From JBGVSA01 sp047605765 (lineage in GTDB: Bacteria > Pseudomonadota > Gammaproteobacteria > Burkholderiales > Rhodocyclaceae), in NCBI GenBank assembly GCA_047605765.1, contig JASGFB010000111.1, positions 1 through 14,966 on the forward strand: a DNA stretch of 14,966 bases, in the 5' to 3' direction. Below the pieces are notes generated by a model. The model was not told where the DNA came from, did no database searches, and worked only from the letters and a program-made list of their open reading frames with translations. The position numbers and the translations under genes were made by a program. Of the stretch, positions 6,467-13,201 are shown in pieces. Every line of letters begins with the position of its first letter. Within the stretch, counting starts at the first letter, position 1.

Positions 6467-6888
6467 CCCAGGCAGCCCTGCTTGCACTGGCGCTGACGAC
6501 GCAGCATGCATGGGCCGAAACGATCCTGAACGATCGGATGCTGCATGAAGAATGCGGGTGGGATTCACACGCAAGCATGCGCGATTGTCTTGCCAGGAAA
6601 GCGCACGAGACCGAAACTTGGCTCAGAAACGCCCAGGCGGCTGCTTTGGCAGCCATCGACAATTGGGATGAAGACGCTCGGTACCGACGCGAATCCAAGC
6701 GCCGTTTTCGAGCCGCCGAAAGAGCATTCGCCACCTATCGCGCAACGTATTGCGCATTTTCGGCGTCGCTGGGCGGTGGCGCAGCAGGGGGTGCGCATGA
6801 GATGGGACGTCTCGGCTGCGTGGCCATACTCAACAGTCAGCACACCGCTCAACTACGAAGCGAAGTGATCGATCTGCCGCTGAAGTGA
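6454..6888 (+). CDS. exported LprI/DUF1311-like protein, candidate immunity protein
   Basis: Predicted periplasmic protein of 144 residues. Residues 1-21 form a Sec signal peptide with a likely cut after AWA. The mature part has four cysteines (34, 45, 100, 122), a helical charged middle region and the C-terminal pattern YRATYC ... GGGAAGG ... GC ... QLRS, which matches the lysozyme inhibitor LprI N-terminal family (DUF1311). Members of that family are known or proposed to inhibit lysozyme. Its ATG at 6454 lies inside the end of the hydrolase gene (13-base overlap), with GGAAAG about seven bases before it, so the two are co-translated. An exported inhibitor coupled to a leaderless hydrolase suggests that it protects the producer's own wall. 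Several AGA/AGG codons again differ from the flanking genes. A general lysozyme inhibitor unrelated to its neighbour is less likely. Confidence 0.82.
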   Translation: MRTIAQAALLALALTTQHAWAETILNDRMLHEECGWDSHASMRDCLARKAHETETWLRNAQAAALAAIDNWDEDARYRRESKRRFRAAERAFATYRATYCAFSASLGGGAAGGAHEMGRLGCVAILNSQHTAQLRSEVIDLPLK

Positions 6889-7034
6889 GCGTTTCGATGA
6901 TGAACAATGATGCGAATCCCGCCCATTGTCTTGCCCCGCAAACCGTCCGCCCGTTGTTCCGAAGAAAACCGGAAAAACAGCTTCGCCCCTCTCGCCGACA
7001 GCATGCAATGCCACAGACAGACAATGGCACGACG

Positions 7035-7070
7035 AAAAAAAAGGGCCGGTCATCACCGGCCCTTTTATTT
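7035..7070. terminator. bidirectional rho-independent terminator
   Basis: GGGCCGGT (7043-7050) and ACCGGCCC (7055-7062) form a perfect stem with a CATC loop, extended by A/T pairs. Eight A residues precede it and TTTTATTT follows, so it has a U-tract on both strands. It serves upp on the minus strand and the effector/immunity pair on the plus strand, which converge here. Confidence 0.9.
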
Positions 7071-7091
7071 CCCAAGCGATCAGGAACGCGC

Positions 7092-7724
7092 TTACTTGGT
7101 CCCGAAGATGCGGTCGCCCGCGTCGCCCAGGCCCGGCACGATGTAGCCGTGCTCGTTGAGGCGTTCGTCCACCGCGGCGACCCAGATGGGGACGTCGGGG
7201 TGTTCGGCCTGGACGGCGGCCAGACCTTCGGGCGCGGCCAGGATGCAGCCCAGGCGCAGCGAGTTGATGCCGTGCGCCTTGAGGTGCGCCAGGGCGGCGG
7301 CGGCCGAGTTGCCGGTGGCCAGCATCGGGTCAAGCACGATCACCAAGCGATCCTGGATGTCGTCGGGCACCTTGAAGTAGTACTCGATGGCCTTCAGGGT
7401 TTCGGGGTCGCGGTACAGGCCGATGTGGCCGATACGGGCGTTGGGCAGCAGATCGATCATGCCGTCCAGCATGCCGGTGCCGGCGCGCAGGATCGACACC
7501 AGGCACAGCTTCTTGCCGCTGATGACGGGTGCCTGACAGGTCGTGATGGGCGTCTTGATGGTAACCAGCTCGGTGGGCAGGTCACGCGTGATTTCGTAAG
7601 CCATCATCTGGGCGATCTCGCGCACCAGGCGGCGGAAGTTGTCGGTCGTGGTGTCTTCGCTCCGCGCCACGGTCAGCTTGTGCTGCACCAGCGGGTGGTT
7701 GATGACGTTGACGTTATTGTTCAT
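7092..7724 (-). CDS. upp: uracil phosphoribosyltransferase
   Basis: Cytoplasmic pyrimidine-salvage enzyme that makes UMP and pyrophosphate from uracil and PRPP. The 210-residue length is that of the bacterial family. The PRPP-binding loop is IVLDPMLATGNSA (129-141), and the C-terminal uracil-binding segment is GYIVPGLGDAGDR (193-205). SILRAGTGM (77-85) is also characteristic. The start ATG at 7724-7722 follows GAGG about ten bases upstream. It lies 79 bases after the LOG-Nudix gene on the same strand and ends at the bidirectional terminator, so it is either the last gene of that operon or has a promoter in the 79-base gap, where I saw no clear one. Confidence 0.97.
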   Translation of the reverse strand: MNNNVNVINHPLVQHKLTVARSEDTTTDNFRRLVREIAQMMAYEITRDLPTELVTIKTPITTCQAPVISGKKLCLVSILRAGTGMLDGMIDLLPNARIGHIGLYRDPETLKAIEYYFKVPDDIQDRLVIVLDPMLATGNSAAAALAHLKAHGINSLRLGCILAAPEGLAAVQAEHPDVPIWVAAVDERLNEHGYIVPGLGDAGDRIFGTK

Positions 7725-7791
7725 GCTGCGTGTTCCTCTATCGATCCGGGCCGGTATCGGGCGCGCACATGATGCACCCTTCCGGCTCGGT

Positions 7792-7811
7792 ATTCAGTCA
7801 AATTCAGTCAA
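7792..7811. repeat. tandem duplication of a ten-base unit at a gene end
   Basis: ATTCAGTCAA occurs twice head to tail (7792-7801 and 7802-7811). The second copy contains the stop codon and last residues of the LOG-Nudix gene. It is probably a slippage duplication. On the minus strand each copy holds TTGACT, a -35-like hexamer upstream of upp. Confidence 0.8.
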
Positions 7812-8778
7812 TCAGGCTGCGCGCATGCAGCCAGGCCAGCACCTGGCGCGCGGCCGGCGCGCAACGCGGCGCATCGGCGGCCTGCAGCCAGACGATTTCG
7901 GCGATCTCGCCGGCCGCTGCCATGCGGCCGGCATGGGCCGCCATGTAGCAGCTCATGCGCACACGGCGCGGGGGTTCCACGCCCCAGGCCTGGTCTTCGA
8001 CGGTGCAGATCTGCACGGCGGTCTCTTCGACCAGTTCCACCGCCAGCTCTTCGCGGATCTCGCGGCTCAGGGCCTGCCAGTCGCTCTCCCCTGCTTCGCG
8101 CTTGCCACCGGGGATGAAAAACAGCTCTTTGCCCTGCGACCGCGCCATCAGCACGCGCCGGTCGGTCAGGCACACCCATCCCAGCACGTCCAGCGCGGCC
8201 GGGCCTTCGGTGGCCCGCTCATGCCACTTGGGCGGCGGCGCCTGGTAGCGTGCCAGCGTGTCCAGCAGGCGATCGATGTCGCGCCCGAAGAACAGCATGT
8301 CGCGATATTCGGCGTGCAGGAAACCCTGCGTGACGGCGTGGTCGACAAAGGCGCCAATGCCTTCGTAATAGCCCGCCACGTCGAAAAACGCACAGGGTTT
8401 GCGATGCAGACCCAATTGCGCCCAGGTCCAGACTTCGAAGATCTCTTCGAGCGTGCCCGCGCCGCCGGGCAAGGCGATGAAGGCGTCGGCCAGCGCCGCC
8501 ATCTGCGCCTTGCGCTCGTGCATGCTGTCGACGACCAACAGGCGGCTCAGCCCGGTGTGTGCCAGCTCGCGCGCCTGCAGATGGCGCGGGATCACTCCGA
8601 TGACTTCACCGCCGGCGGCCAGCGCGGCATCCGCCACGGTGCCCATCAGGCCGACCTTGCCGCCGCCGTACACGACGCCGTGGCCGGCCTCTGCCAGGGC
8701 CCGCCCGACCAGGCGGGCGGCCTCGGCGTAGCACGGGTCGATGCCCATGCTGGAGCCGCAGAAGATGGCGATGCGCAT
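7804..8778 (-). CDS. LOG-family phosphoribohydrolase fused to a Nudix hydrolase domain
   Basis: A 324-residue protein with two enzyme domains in one uninterrupted frame. Residues 1-about 178 are a LOG (TIGR00730) domain: IAIFCGSS at the start, VYGGGKVGLMG at 37-46, MHERK at 86-90 and PGGAGTLEE at 104-112. LOG enzymes cleave nucleoside 5'-monophosphates or their N6-modified forms to base and ribose 5-phosphate. After a Pro-rich linker (about 180-190), residues about 195-320 form a Nudix domain with the box G225-x5-E231-x7-REIREE, where the usual Gly near its end is Ala246. Nudix enzymes hydrolyse nucleoside diphosphate-linked compounds. The ATG at 8778 lies 11 bases after the galU stop, so the two genes are probably co-transcribed. 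A Nudix step that releases a nucleoside monophosphate for the LOG domain is a reasonable inference; the substrate is unknown. Confidence 0.9.
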   Translation of the reverse strand: MRIAIFCGSSMGIDPCYAEAARLVGRALAEAGHGVVYGGGKVGLMGTVADAALAAGGEVIGVIPRHLQARELAHTGLSRLLVVDSMHERKAQMAALADAFIALPGGAGTLEEIFEVWTWAQLGLHRKPCAFFDVAGYYEGIGAFVDHAVTQGFLHAEYRDMLFFGRDIDRLLDTLARYQAPPPKWHERATEGPAALDVLGWVCLTDRRVLMARSQGKELFFIPGGKREAGESDWQALSREIREELAVELVEETAVQICTVEDQAWGVEPPRRVRMSCYMAAHAGRMAAAGEIAEIVWLQAADAPRCAPAARQVLAWLHARSLID

Positions 8779-8789
8779 GGTGGCCTGTC

Positions 8790-9665
8790 TCAGCGCGCGC
8801 GCGCGGCCAGATACTCGGCGAACGCCGCGCCGACGTCGGCGTGCTTGAGGCCCAGCTCGACGGTCGCCTGCAGGTAGCCGATCTTGGAGCCGCAGTCGTA
8901 GCGGACACCGTCGAAGGCGTACGACAGCACGTCTTCTTCGCGCAACAGCGAAGCGATGGCGTCGGTCAGTTGCAGCTCGCCGCCGGCACCCGGCGTGAGG
9001 TTGCGCAGGTGGTTGAAGATCGTGCCGGTGAGCACGTAGCGGCCGACCACGGCGCGCGTGCTGGGCGCTTCTTCGGGCTTGGGCTTTTCGACGATGCCGG
9101 TCACGCGCAGCGTCTTGCCGCTGCCTTCGGCGGTGCTGACGATGCCGTATTGGCGGGTGTCTTCGCGCGGGACTTCCATGACGCCCAGCACCGAGCAGCC
9201 GCGTTCGTTGTACAGCTCGGTCATCTGCTGCATGACGGGCTTGAAGCCGTTGCCGTCGAGCAGGTCGTCCGCCAGCAGCACGGCGAAGGGCTCTTCGCCC
9301 ACCACCGGCGCTGCGCACAGCACGGCGTGACCGAGGCCGAGCGCTTCGGACTGGCGGATGAAGATGCAGTTGATGCCGGGCGGAATGGTGTCCTGGACGG
9401 CGGCGAGCAGTTCTTTCTTGCCGCGCATCGACAGCTCGGTTTCCATTTCGTAGGCCTTGTCGAAATGGTCTTCGATGGCACGCTTGGTCCGCCCGGTCAC
9501 GAACACCATGTCCGTGATGCCGGCGGCAGCGGCTTCTTCAACGGCGTATTGAATCAGGGGCTTGTCTACGACCGGCAGCATTTCCTTGGGGCTGGCCTTG
9601 GTGGCCGGCAGGAAGCGCGTGCCCAGCCCGGCGACCGGAAAGACCGCCTTGCGTACGGGTTTCAT
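8790..9665 (-). CDS. galU: UTP-glucose-1-phosphate uridylyltransferase
   Basis: Cytoplasmic enzyme that forms UDP-glucose from UTP and glucose 1-phosphate, the precursor of lipopolysaccharide, capsule and other glycans. The 291-residue protein starts MKPVRKAVFPVAGLGTRFLP, the nucleotide-binding signature, followed by KEMLPVVDKP (27-36) and the acidic pair Asp133-Asp134 in VLLADDL. VEKPKPEEAPS and the GRYVLTG strand further along are also typical. The chosen ATG at 9665-9663 follows GAGGAG about nine bases upstream; a start seven codons earlier is possible but adds nothing recognisable. It sits 28 bases after ligA and 11 bases before the LOG-Nudix gene on the same strand. Confidence 0.96.
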   Translation of the reverse strand: MKPVRKAVFPVAGLGTRFLPATKASPKEMLPVVDKPLIQYAVEEAAAAGITDMVFVTGRTKRAIEDHFDKAYEMETELSMRGKKELLAAVQDTIPPGINCIFIRQSEALGLGHAVLCAAPVVGEEPFAVLLADDLLDGNGFKPVMQQMTELYNERGCSVLGVMEVPREDTRQYGIVSTAEGSGKTLRVTGIVEKPKPEEAPSTRAVVGRYVLTGTIFNHLRNLTPGAGGELQLTDAIASLLREEDVLSYAFDGVRYDCGSKIGYLQATVELGLKHADVGAAFAEYLAARAR

Positions 9666-9693
9666 CGATTTTTCTCCTCGAAACACTTGATTG

Positions 9694-12036
9694 TCATTGG
9701 CCCTGTTGGAGCAAGGCGCGCAGTCTTTCTTCGTCGAGCACCGTGATGCCCAGTTGCTGCGCTTTTTCCAGCTTGGAACCGGCCTCGGCTCCCGCTACGA
9801 CGTAATGGGTTTTCTTTGATACCGAACCGCTGACCTTGCCGCCTGCCGCTTCGATCAACGCCGTGGCGTCATCGCGCGACAGCGTGGGCAGCGTGCCGGT
9901 CAGCACGAAAGTCTTGTCGGCGAACGGCAAGGCCGCGCCGTCGCTGTGAGGGGCGGCGGCGAGGACGCGCACGCACCAGGCGTCGAGCGTCTTGAGGTGC
10001 GCCGCATGGCCCGGCTCGGCCAGCCAGATGCCCAGCGCGCCGCTGACGTCGGCCGGCAGGTCGAGGCTGGCCACTTCGAGCGGCAGCAGTTCGGCCAGGC
10101 GCGCCAGGCTGGTGACCTCGGCCGCCAGTTGCTGTGCGCGCACGGCGGTCAGGCGCGGCACGCCCAGTTGCGCCATCAGTTCGGCCGGCGCCAGGCGCTG
10201 CGCGAGCTTGGCCGACGGCGCGTGCTCATCGCACGGCACCACGCCGGCACGGGCCAGCGCATCGAGCACCGCTTCGTTGTTTTCTTCGGCAAAGAATTCG
10301 CGCAGCGAAGTCGCCACCACGCCGCCGATGTCCGGCAGCACGGCAAACGCCTCGCGCGGCGCGTGGCGAACGAATTCGAGCTGGCCCAGCCAGTCGGCCA
10401 GGGTCTTGGCGGTGGATTCACCGACGTGGCGGATCCCCAGCGCGAACAACAGGCGCGCCAAGGGCGGGCGCTTGCTCGCCGCAATGCTGTCGATGAGATT
10501 CTCGGCCCACTTGGTGGCGATCTTGCCCTGCTGCACGGTGTCCGGCGTGACGCCGTCGCGCTCGTCGGCGCGACGCTTCATGTCGAGCAGATCCTGCAGG
10601 GTCAGCGTGTACAGGTCGGCAATGCTCTTGACGTAGCCGAAATCGACCAGCGATTCGATGTAGCGTTCGCCCAGGCCGTCGATGTCCATCATGCGACGAC
10701 CGGCAAAATGGATGATGGCCTGGCTGCGCTGCGCGCGGCAGGCCAGCCCGCCCGAGCAGCGCGCCACCGCTTCGCCTTCTTCGCGCACGATGTGGCTGCC
10801 GCACACCGGGCATTCGGTCGGCATGGCGAAGAGACGGGCCCCCGCCGGGCGGCGCTCGACGACGGCCCCCACCACCTCGGGAATGACGTCGCCCGCGCGG
10901 CGCACGATGACGGTGTCGCCGATGTGCAGATCCTTGCGGCGCACTTCGTCTTCGTTGTGCAGGGTGGCATTGGTCACCGTCACACCGCCGACGAAAACCG
11001 GCTTGAGCCGCGCCACCGGTGTGATGGCACCGGTGCGCCCGACCTGCACCTCGATGTCGAGCAGCTCGGTCATTTCTTCTTGCGCCGGATACTTGTGGGC
11101 GATGGCAAAGCGCGGCGCACGCGATACGAATCCCAGGGTGGCCTGCTGCGCCAGGCCATTGACCTTGTACACCACGCCGTCGATGTCGAACGGCAAGCCG
11201 TCGCGCTGGGCGGCCACGTCGCGGTAATAACCGAGCAGGCCATCGGCACCGCGCACCACGGCGCGCAGCGTGCTGACCGAAAAGCCCCACTCCGCCAGAC
11301 GCGCCAGCGCCGCCGCATGGGTGGCCGGCATGGCTTCGCCGTCGACGCGGGCCAGGCTGTAGGCAAAAAAGCGCAGCGGCCGTTTGGCCGTCATTTTGGG
11401 ATCAAGCTGGCGCAGGCTGCCTGCGGCAGCGTTGCGGGGATTGACGAAGGATTTGTCGCCGGCGGCCGCCTGACGCGCGTTGAGCGCATCGAAGTCACGC
11501 CGCAGCATGAGCACTTCGCCGCGCACTTCGAGTACCGCCGGCAGGGCGTCGCCGCGCAGCCGCAGCGGGATGTTGCCGACGGTGCGCAGGTTGGCGGTCA
11601 CGTCCTCGCCGGTAAAGCCATCGCCCCGTGTGGCGCCCTGCACGAACAGGCCGTCCTCGTAGCGCAGGCTGATCGCCAGGCCGTCGAATTTCGGTTCGGT
11701 GGCGTATTCGACTTCGAGCACGTCGAGCCCTTCGCGGCAGCGCCGATCGAAAGCCGCGATGTCTTCGTCGTCGAAGGCGTTGTTGAGCGACAGCATCGGC
11801 GTGCCGTGCACGATCTGCACAAAGCCCTCGCGCGGCGCGCCGCCGACGCGATGGGTTGGCGAATCAGGCGTGGCCAGCTCGGGATGGGCGGTTTCCAGAC
11901 GATCGAGTTCGCCGAACAGGCGGTCGTACTCGGCGTCCGGCACCACCGGCTTGTCTTCGACGTAATAGGCGTAGGCGTAGCGTTCCAGCAGCCCGCGCAG
12001 TTCGAGCACGCGGGCCTGGGGGTCAGCGGCGGGCAT
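9694..12036 (-). CDS. ligA: NAD-dependent DNA ligase LigA
   Basis: Joins nicks in replication and repair, using NAD+. The 780-residue protein has domain Ia (about 1-70) with the YAYYVEDKPVVPDAEYD pattern and an adenylation domain with the nucleotidyl Lys116 in EPKFDG. An OB domain (about 325-405), a Cys4 zinc finger (Cys409, 412, 427, 433), helix-hairpin-helix units and a C-terminal BRCT domain (about 702-778, FVLTGTLPTLSRDDA) follow. It is about 110 residues longer than E. coli LigA. Much of the excess is an extra segment at about 602-700 that looks like a second copy of the helix-hairpin-helix unit before it. Residues 485-505 (RRADERDGVTPDT) are a smaller insertion that I recall from other Burkholderiales. 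The ATG at 12036 follows the zipA-like stop by one base, so the two are translationally coupled; a start 11 codons earlier would overlap that gene. Confidence 0.97.
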   Translation of the reverse strand: MPAADPQARVLELRGLLERYAYAYYVEDKPVVPDAEYDRLFGELDRLETAHPELATPDSPTHRVGGAPREGFVQIVHGTPMLSLNNAFDDEDIAAFDRRCREGLDVLEVEYATEPKFDGLAISLRYEDGLFVQGATRGDGFTGEDVTANLRTVGNIPLRLRGDALPAVLEVRGEVLMLRRDFDALNARQAAAGDKSFVNPRNAAAGSLRQLDPKMTAKRPLRFFAYSLARVDGEAMPATHAAALARLAEWGFSVSTLRAVVRGADGLLGYYRDVAAQRDGLPFDIDGVVYKVNGLAQQATLGFVSRAPRFAIAHKYPAQEEMTELLDIEVQVGRTGAITPVARLKPVFVGGVTVTNATLHNEDEVRRKDLHIGDTVIVRRAGDVIPEVVGAVVERRPAGARLFAMPTECPVCGSHIVREEGEAVARCSGGLACRAQRSQAIIHFAGRRMMDIDGLGERYIESLVDFGYVKSIADLYTLTLQDLLDMKRRADERDGVTPDTVQQGKIATKWAENLIDSIAASKRPPLARLLFALGIRHVGESTAKTLADWLGQLEFVRHAPREAFAVLPDIGGVVATSLREFFAEENNEAVLDALARAGVVPCDEHAPSAKLAQRLAPAELMAQLGVPRLTAVRAQQLAAEVTSLARLAELLPLEVASLDLPADVSGALGIWLAEPGHAAHLKTLDAWCVRVLAAAPHSDGAALPFADKTFVLTGTLPTLSRDDATALIEAAGGKVSGSVSKKTHYVVAGAEAGSKLEKAQQLGITVLDEERLRALLQQGQ
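9964..10440 (-). repeat. apparent internal duplication of the LigA helix-hairpin-helix module
   Basis: Residues 533-600 (10440-10237) and 624-691 (10167-9964) of LigA align by eye. Each runs from an LG-x-R start, through a helix with A-x-x-LA, to a hydrophobic hairpin (LPDIGGVVATSLREFF against LPADVSGALGIWL), an AE pair and a final hydrophobic helix. Identity is low, so this is an old duplication or convergent helical sequence. Confidence 0.5.
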
Positions 12037-12037
12037 A

Positions 12038-13159
12038 TCAGGCGAACAGGCGGCAGGCCAGCTCACCACCGGCCGCCACGGCCTGTTCGTCCATGCGTTG
12101 GGCGAACTGGCCGATCTGGTTGCGGATCAGGCCCACCGAGCGCTCCGACAGAGGCATGCGGTTGTCATCGACGATGGTGCCGTCGAGCGATTCGGCCAGA
12201 TGCGCCGCACAGGCGATCATCTTGTCGAAGGCCTGCAGCGGATTGACCACGCGCGGCACGTCGATCATCAGGGTGACGGCGTGGGTGTGCAGGTAGCGCA
12301 GTTGCTCGGGGGAGAACGCCGCCGATTCCTGGTTGGCCACGGTGAACAGCGTACGCTCGGCTTCGTCTTCGAAGTGATAGGCGCCGTCGCCCAGCAGGCG
12401 CATGCCGGCCGCTTCGGCCAGGCCACGCAGCTTGGTGCCGGCAAAGGCGGCCTTGTTGGCCACCACGTTCACGGCGATCTGGATATCGACTTCGGAGGCG
12501 AAGGCGTCGAGGTCGTGGGCGCGGGCCAGCACGTCGGCACGCGCGGGCAGGCGCGGCACCGCCAGAAACTGATCGCACAGCCCCTGCACCAGGTCGTAGA
12601 AACGTTCGAGTTCGTTTTCGCCGATGCGGCCGCGGCGATCAACCAGTTGCAGGGCAACGGCCACGCGGGTGACGCTGCCGGGGCTGCGGGCGTCGAGTTC
12701 CAGCCAGCGGTGCTCGACTTCGTCCCAGCCGTACCACATGAGGTTGCGCTGCAGACCGGCCAGCATGCCCTGTTGGGCGGTGTACAGCGCGGCGGCCGAT
12801 ACGCCTGCCGGTGCTTCGATGTTGATGACGCAGTCGATGGCTTGTTGTTCCCACGGCAATGCCGGTTCTTGCGCACGCATCGACTGCACCGGCGGCGCGG
12901 CCGGGGTGTCGATGCGCGGCTCGACGCGCACGTCCATCTCGTCATCGGCCGGCAGGCCCGGCTCGAAGCGCCCACCCGGCGCCGGCGGGATCACCGGCTC
13001 GCGCGCTTCGTCGAGCAGCACGTCGCGATGCGTCGAACGGAACACCTGTTCGGCATGTTTGCGCGCGCGATGCTCTTGCCATACGTTGTAGATGATGAGC
13101 GCCAGAACGAGGACTACCCCCGCTCCGATCAGTCCGTACTGTAGTTCGTTGCCTGCCAT
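12038..13159 (-). CDS. zipA: ZipA-like cell division protein
   Basis: Inner-membrane division protein expected to tether FtsZ at the septum. The 373-residue protein begins with a membrane anchor (about 9-27, LIGAGVVLVLALIIYNV) at the very N-terminus, as in ZipA. A basic stretch and a Pro/acidic linker follow to about residue 100. Residues about 224-355 match the ZipA FtsZ-binding domain: IAVNVVANKAAFAG, LRGLAEAAGMRL, YHFEDE, LFTVANQE, VTLMIDVPRV and the IVDDNRMPLS motif. Residues about 108-200 look like a second, more divergent copy of the same fold. This long form seems usual in Burkholderiales (from memory). It lies 42 bases after smc and one base before ligA on the same strand. I saw no strong Shine-Dalgarno sequence in front of its ATG at 13159. 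Confidence 0.9.
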   Translation of the reverse strand: MAGNELQYGLIGAGVVLVLALIIYNVWQEHRARKHAEQVFRSTHRDVLLDEAREPVIPPAPGGRFEPGLPADDEMDVRVEPRIDTPAAPPVQSMRAQEPALPWEQQAIDCVINIEAPAGVSAAALYTAQQGMLAGLQRNLMWYGWDEVEHRWLELDARSPGSVTRVAVALQLVDRRGRIGENELERFYDLVQGLCDQFLAVPRLPARADVLARAHDLDAFASEVDIQIAVNVVANKAAFAGTKLRGLAEAAGMRLLGDGAYHFEDEAERTLFTVANQESAAFSPEQLRYLHTHAVTLMIDVPRVVNPLQAFDKMIACAAHLAESLDGTIVDDNRMPLSERSVGLIRNQIGQFAQRMDEQAVAAGGELACRLFA

Positions 13160-13201
13160 GGTTTTATGGGTATGAATTCGTGAGCGTTGGCGAAAAGTGC
13201 A

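Noticed and set aside
6923..7027. Nine-base inverted repeat CCATTGTCT / AGACAATGG with an 87-base gap
   Set aside because: Too short and too far apart to be a convincing mobile-element end; no target duplication or transposase was seen.
9946..12246. 766-codon plus-strand open frame opposite ligA
   Set aside because: It lies antisense to a complete ligA with all domain motifs and has low-complexity composition and no recognisable family.
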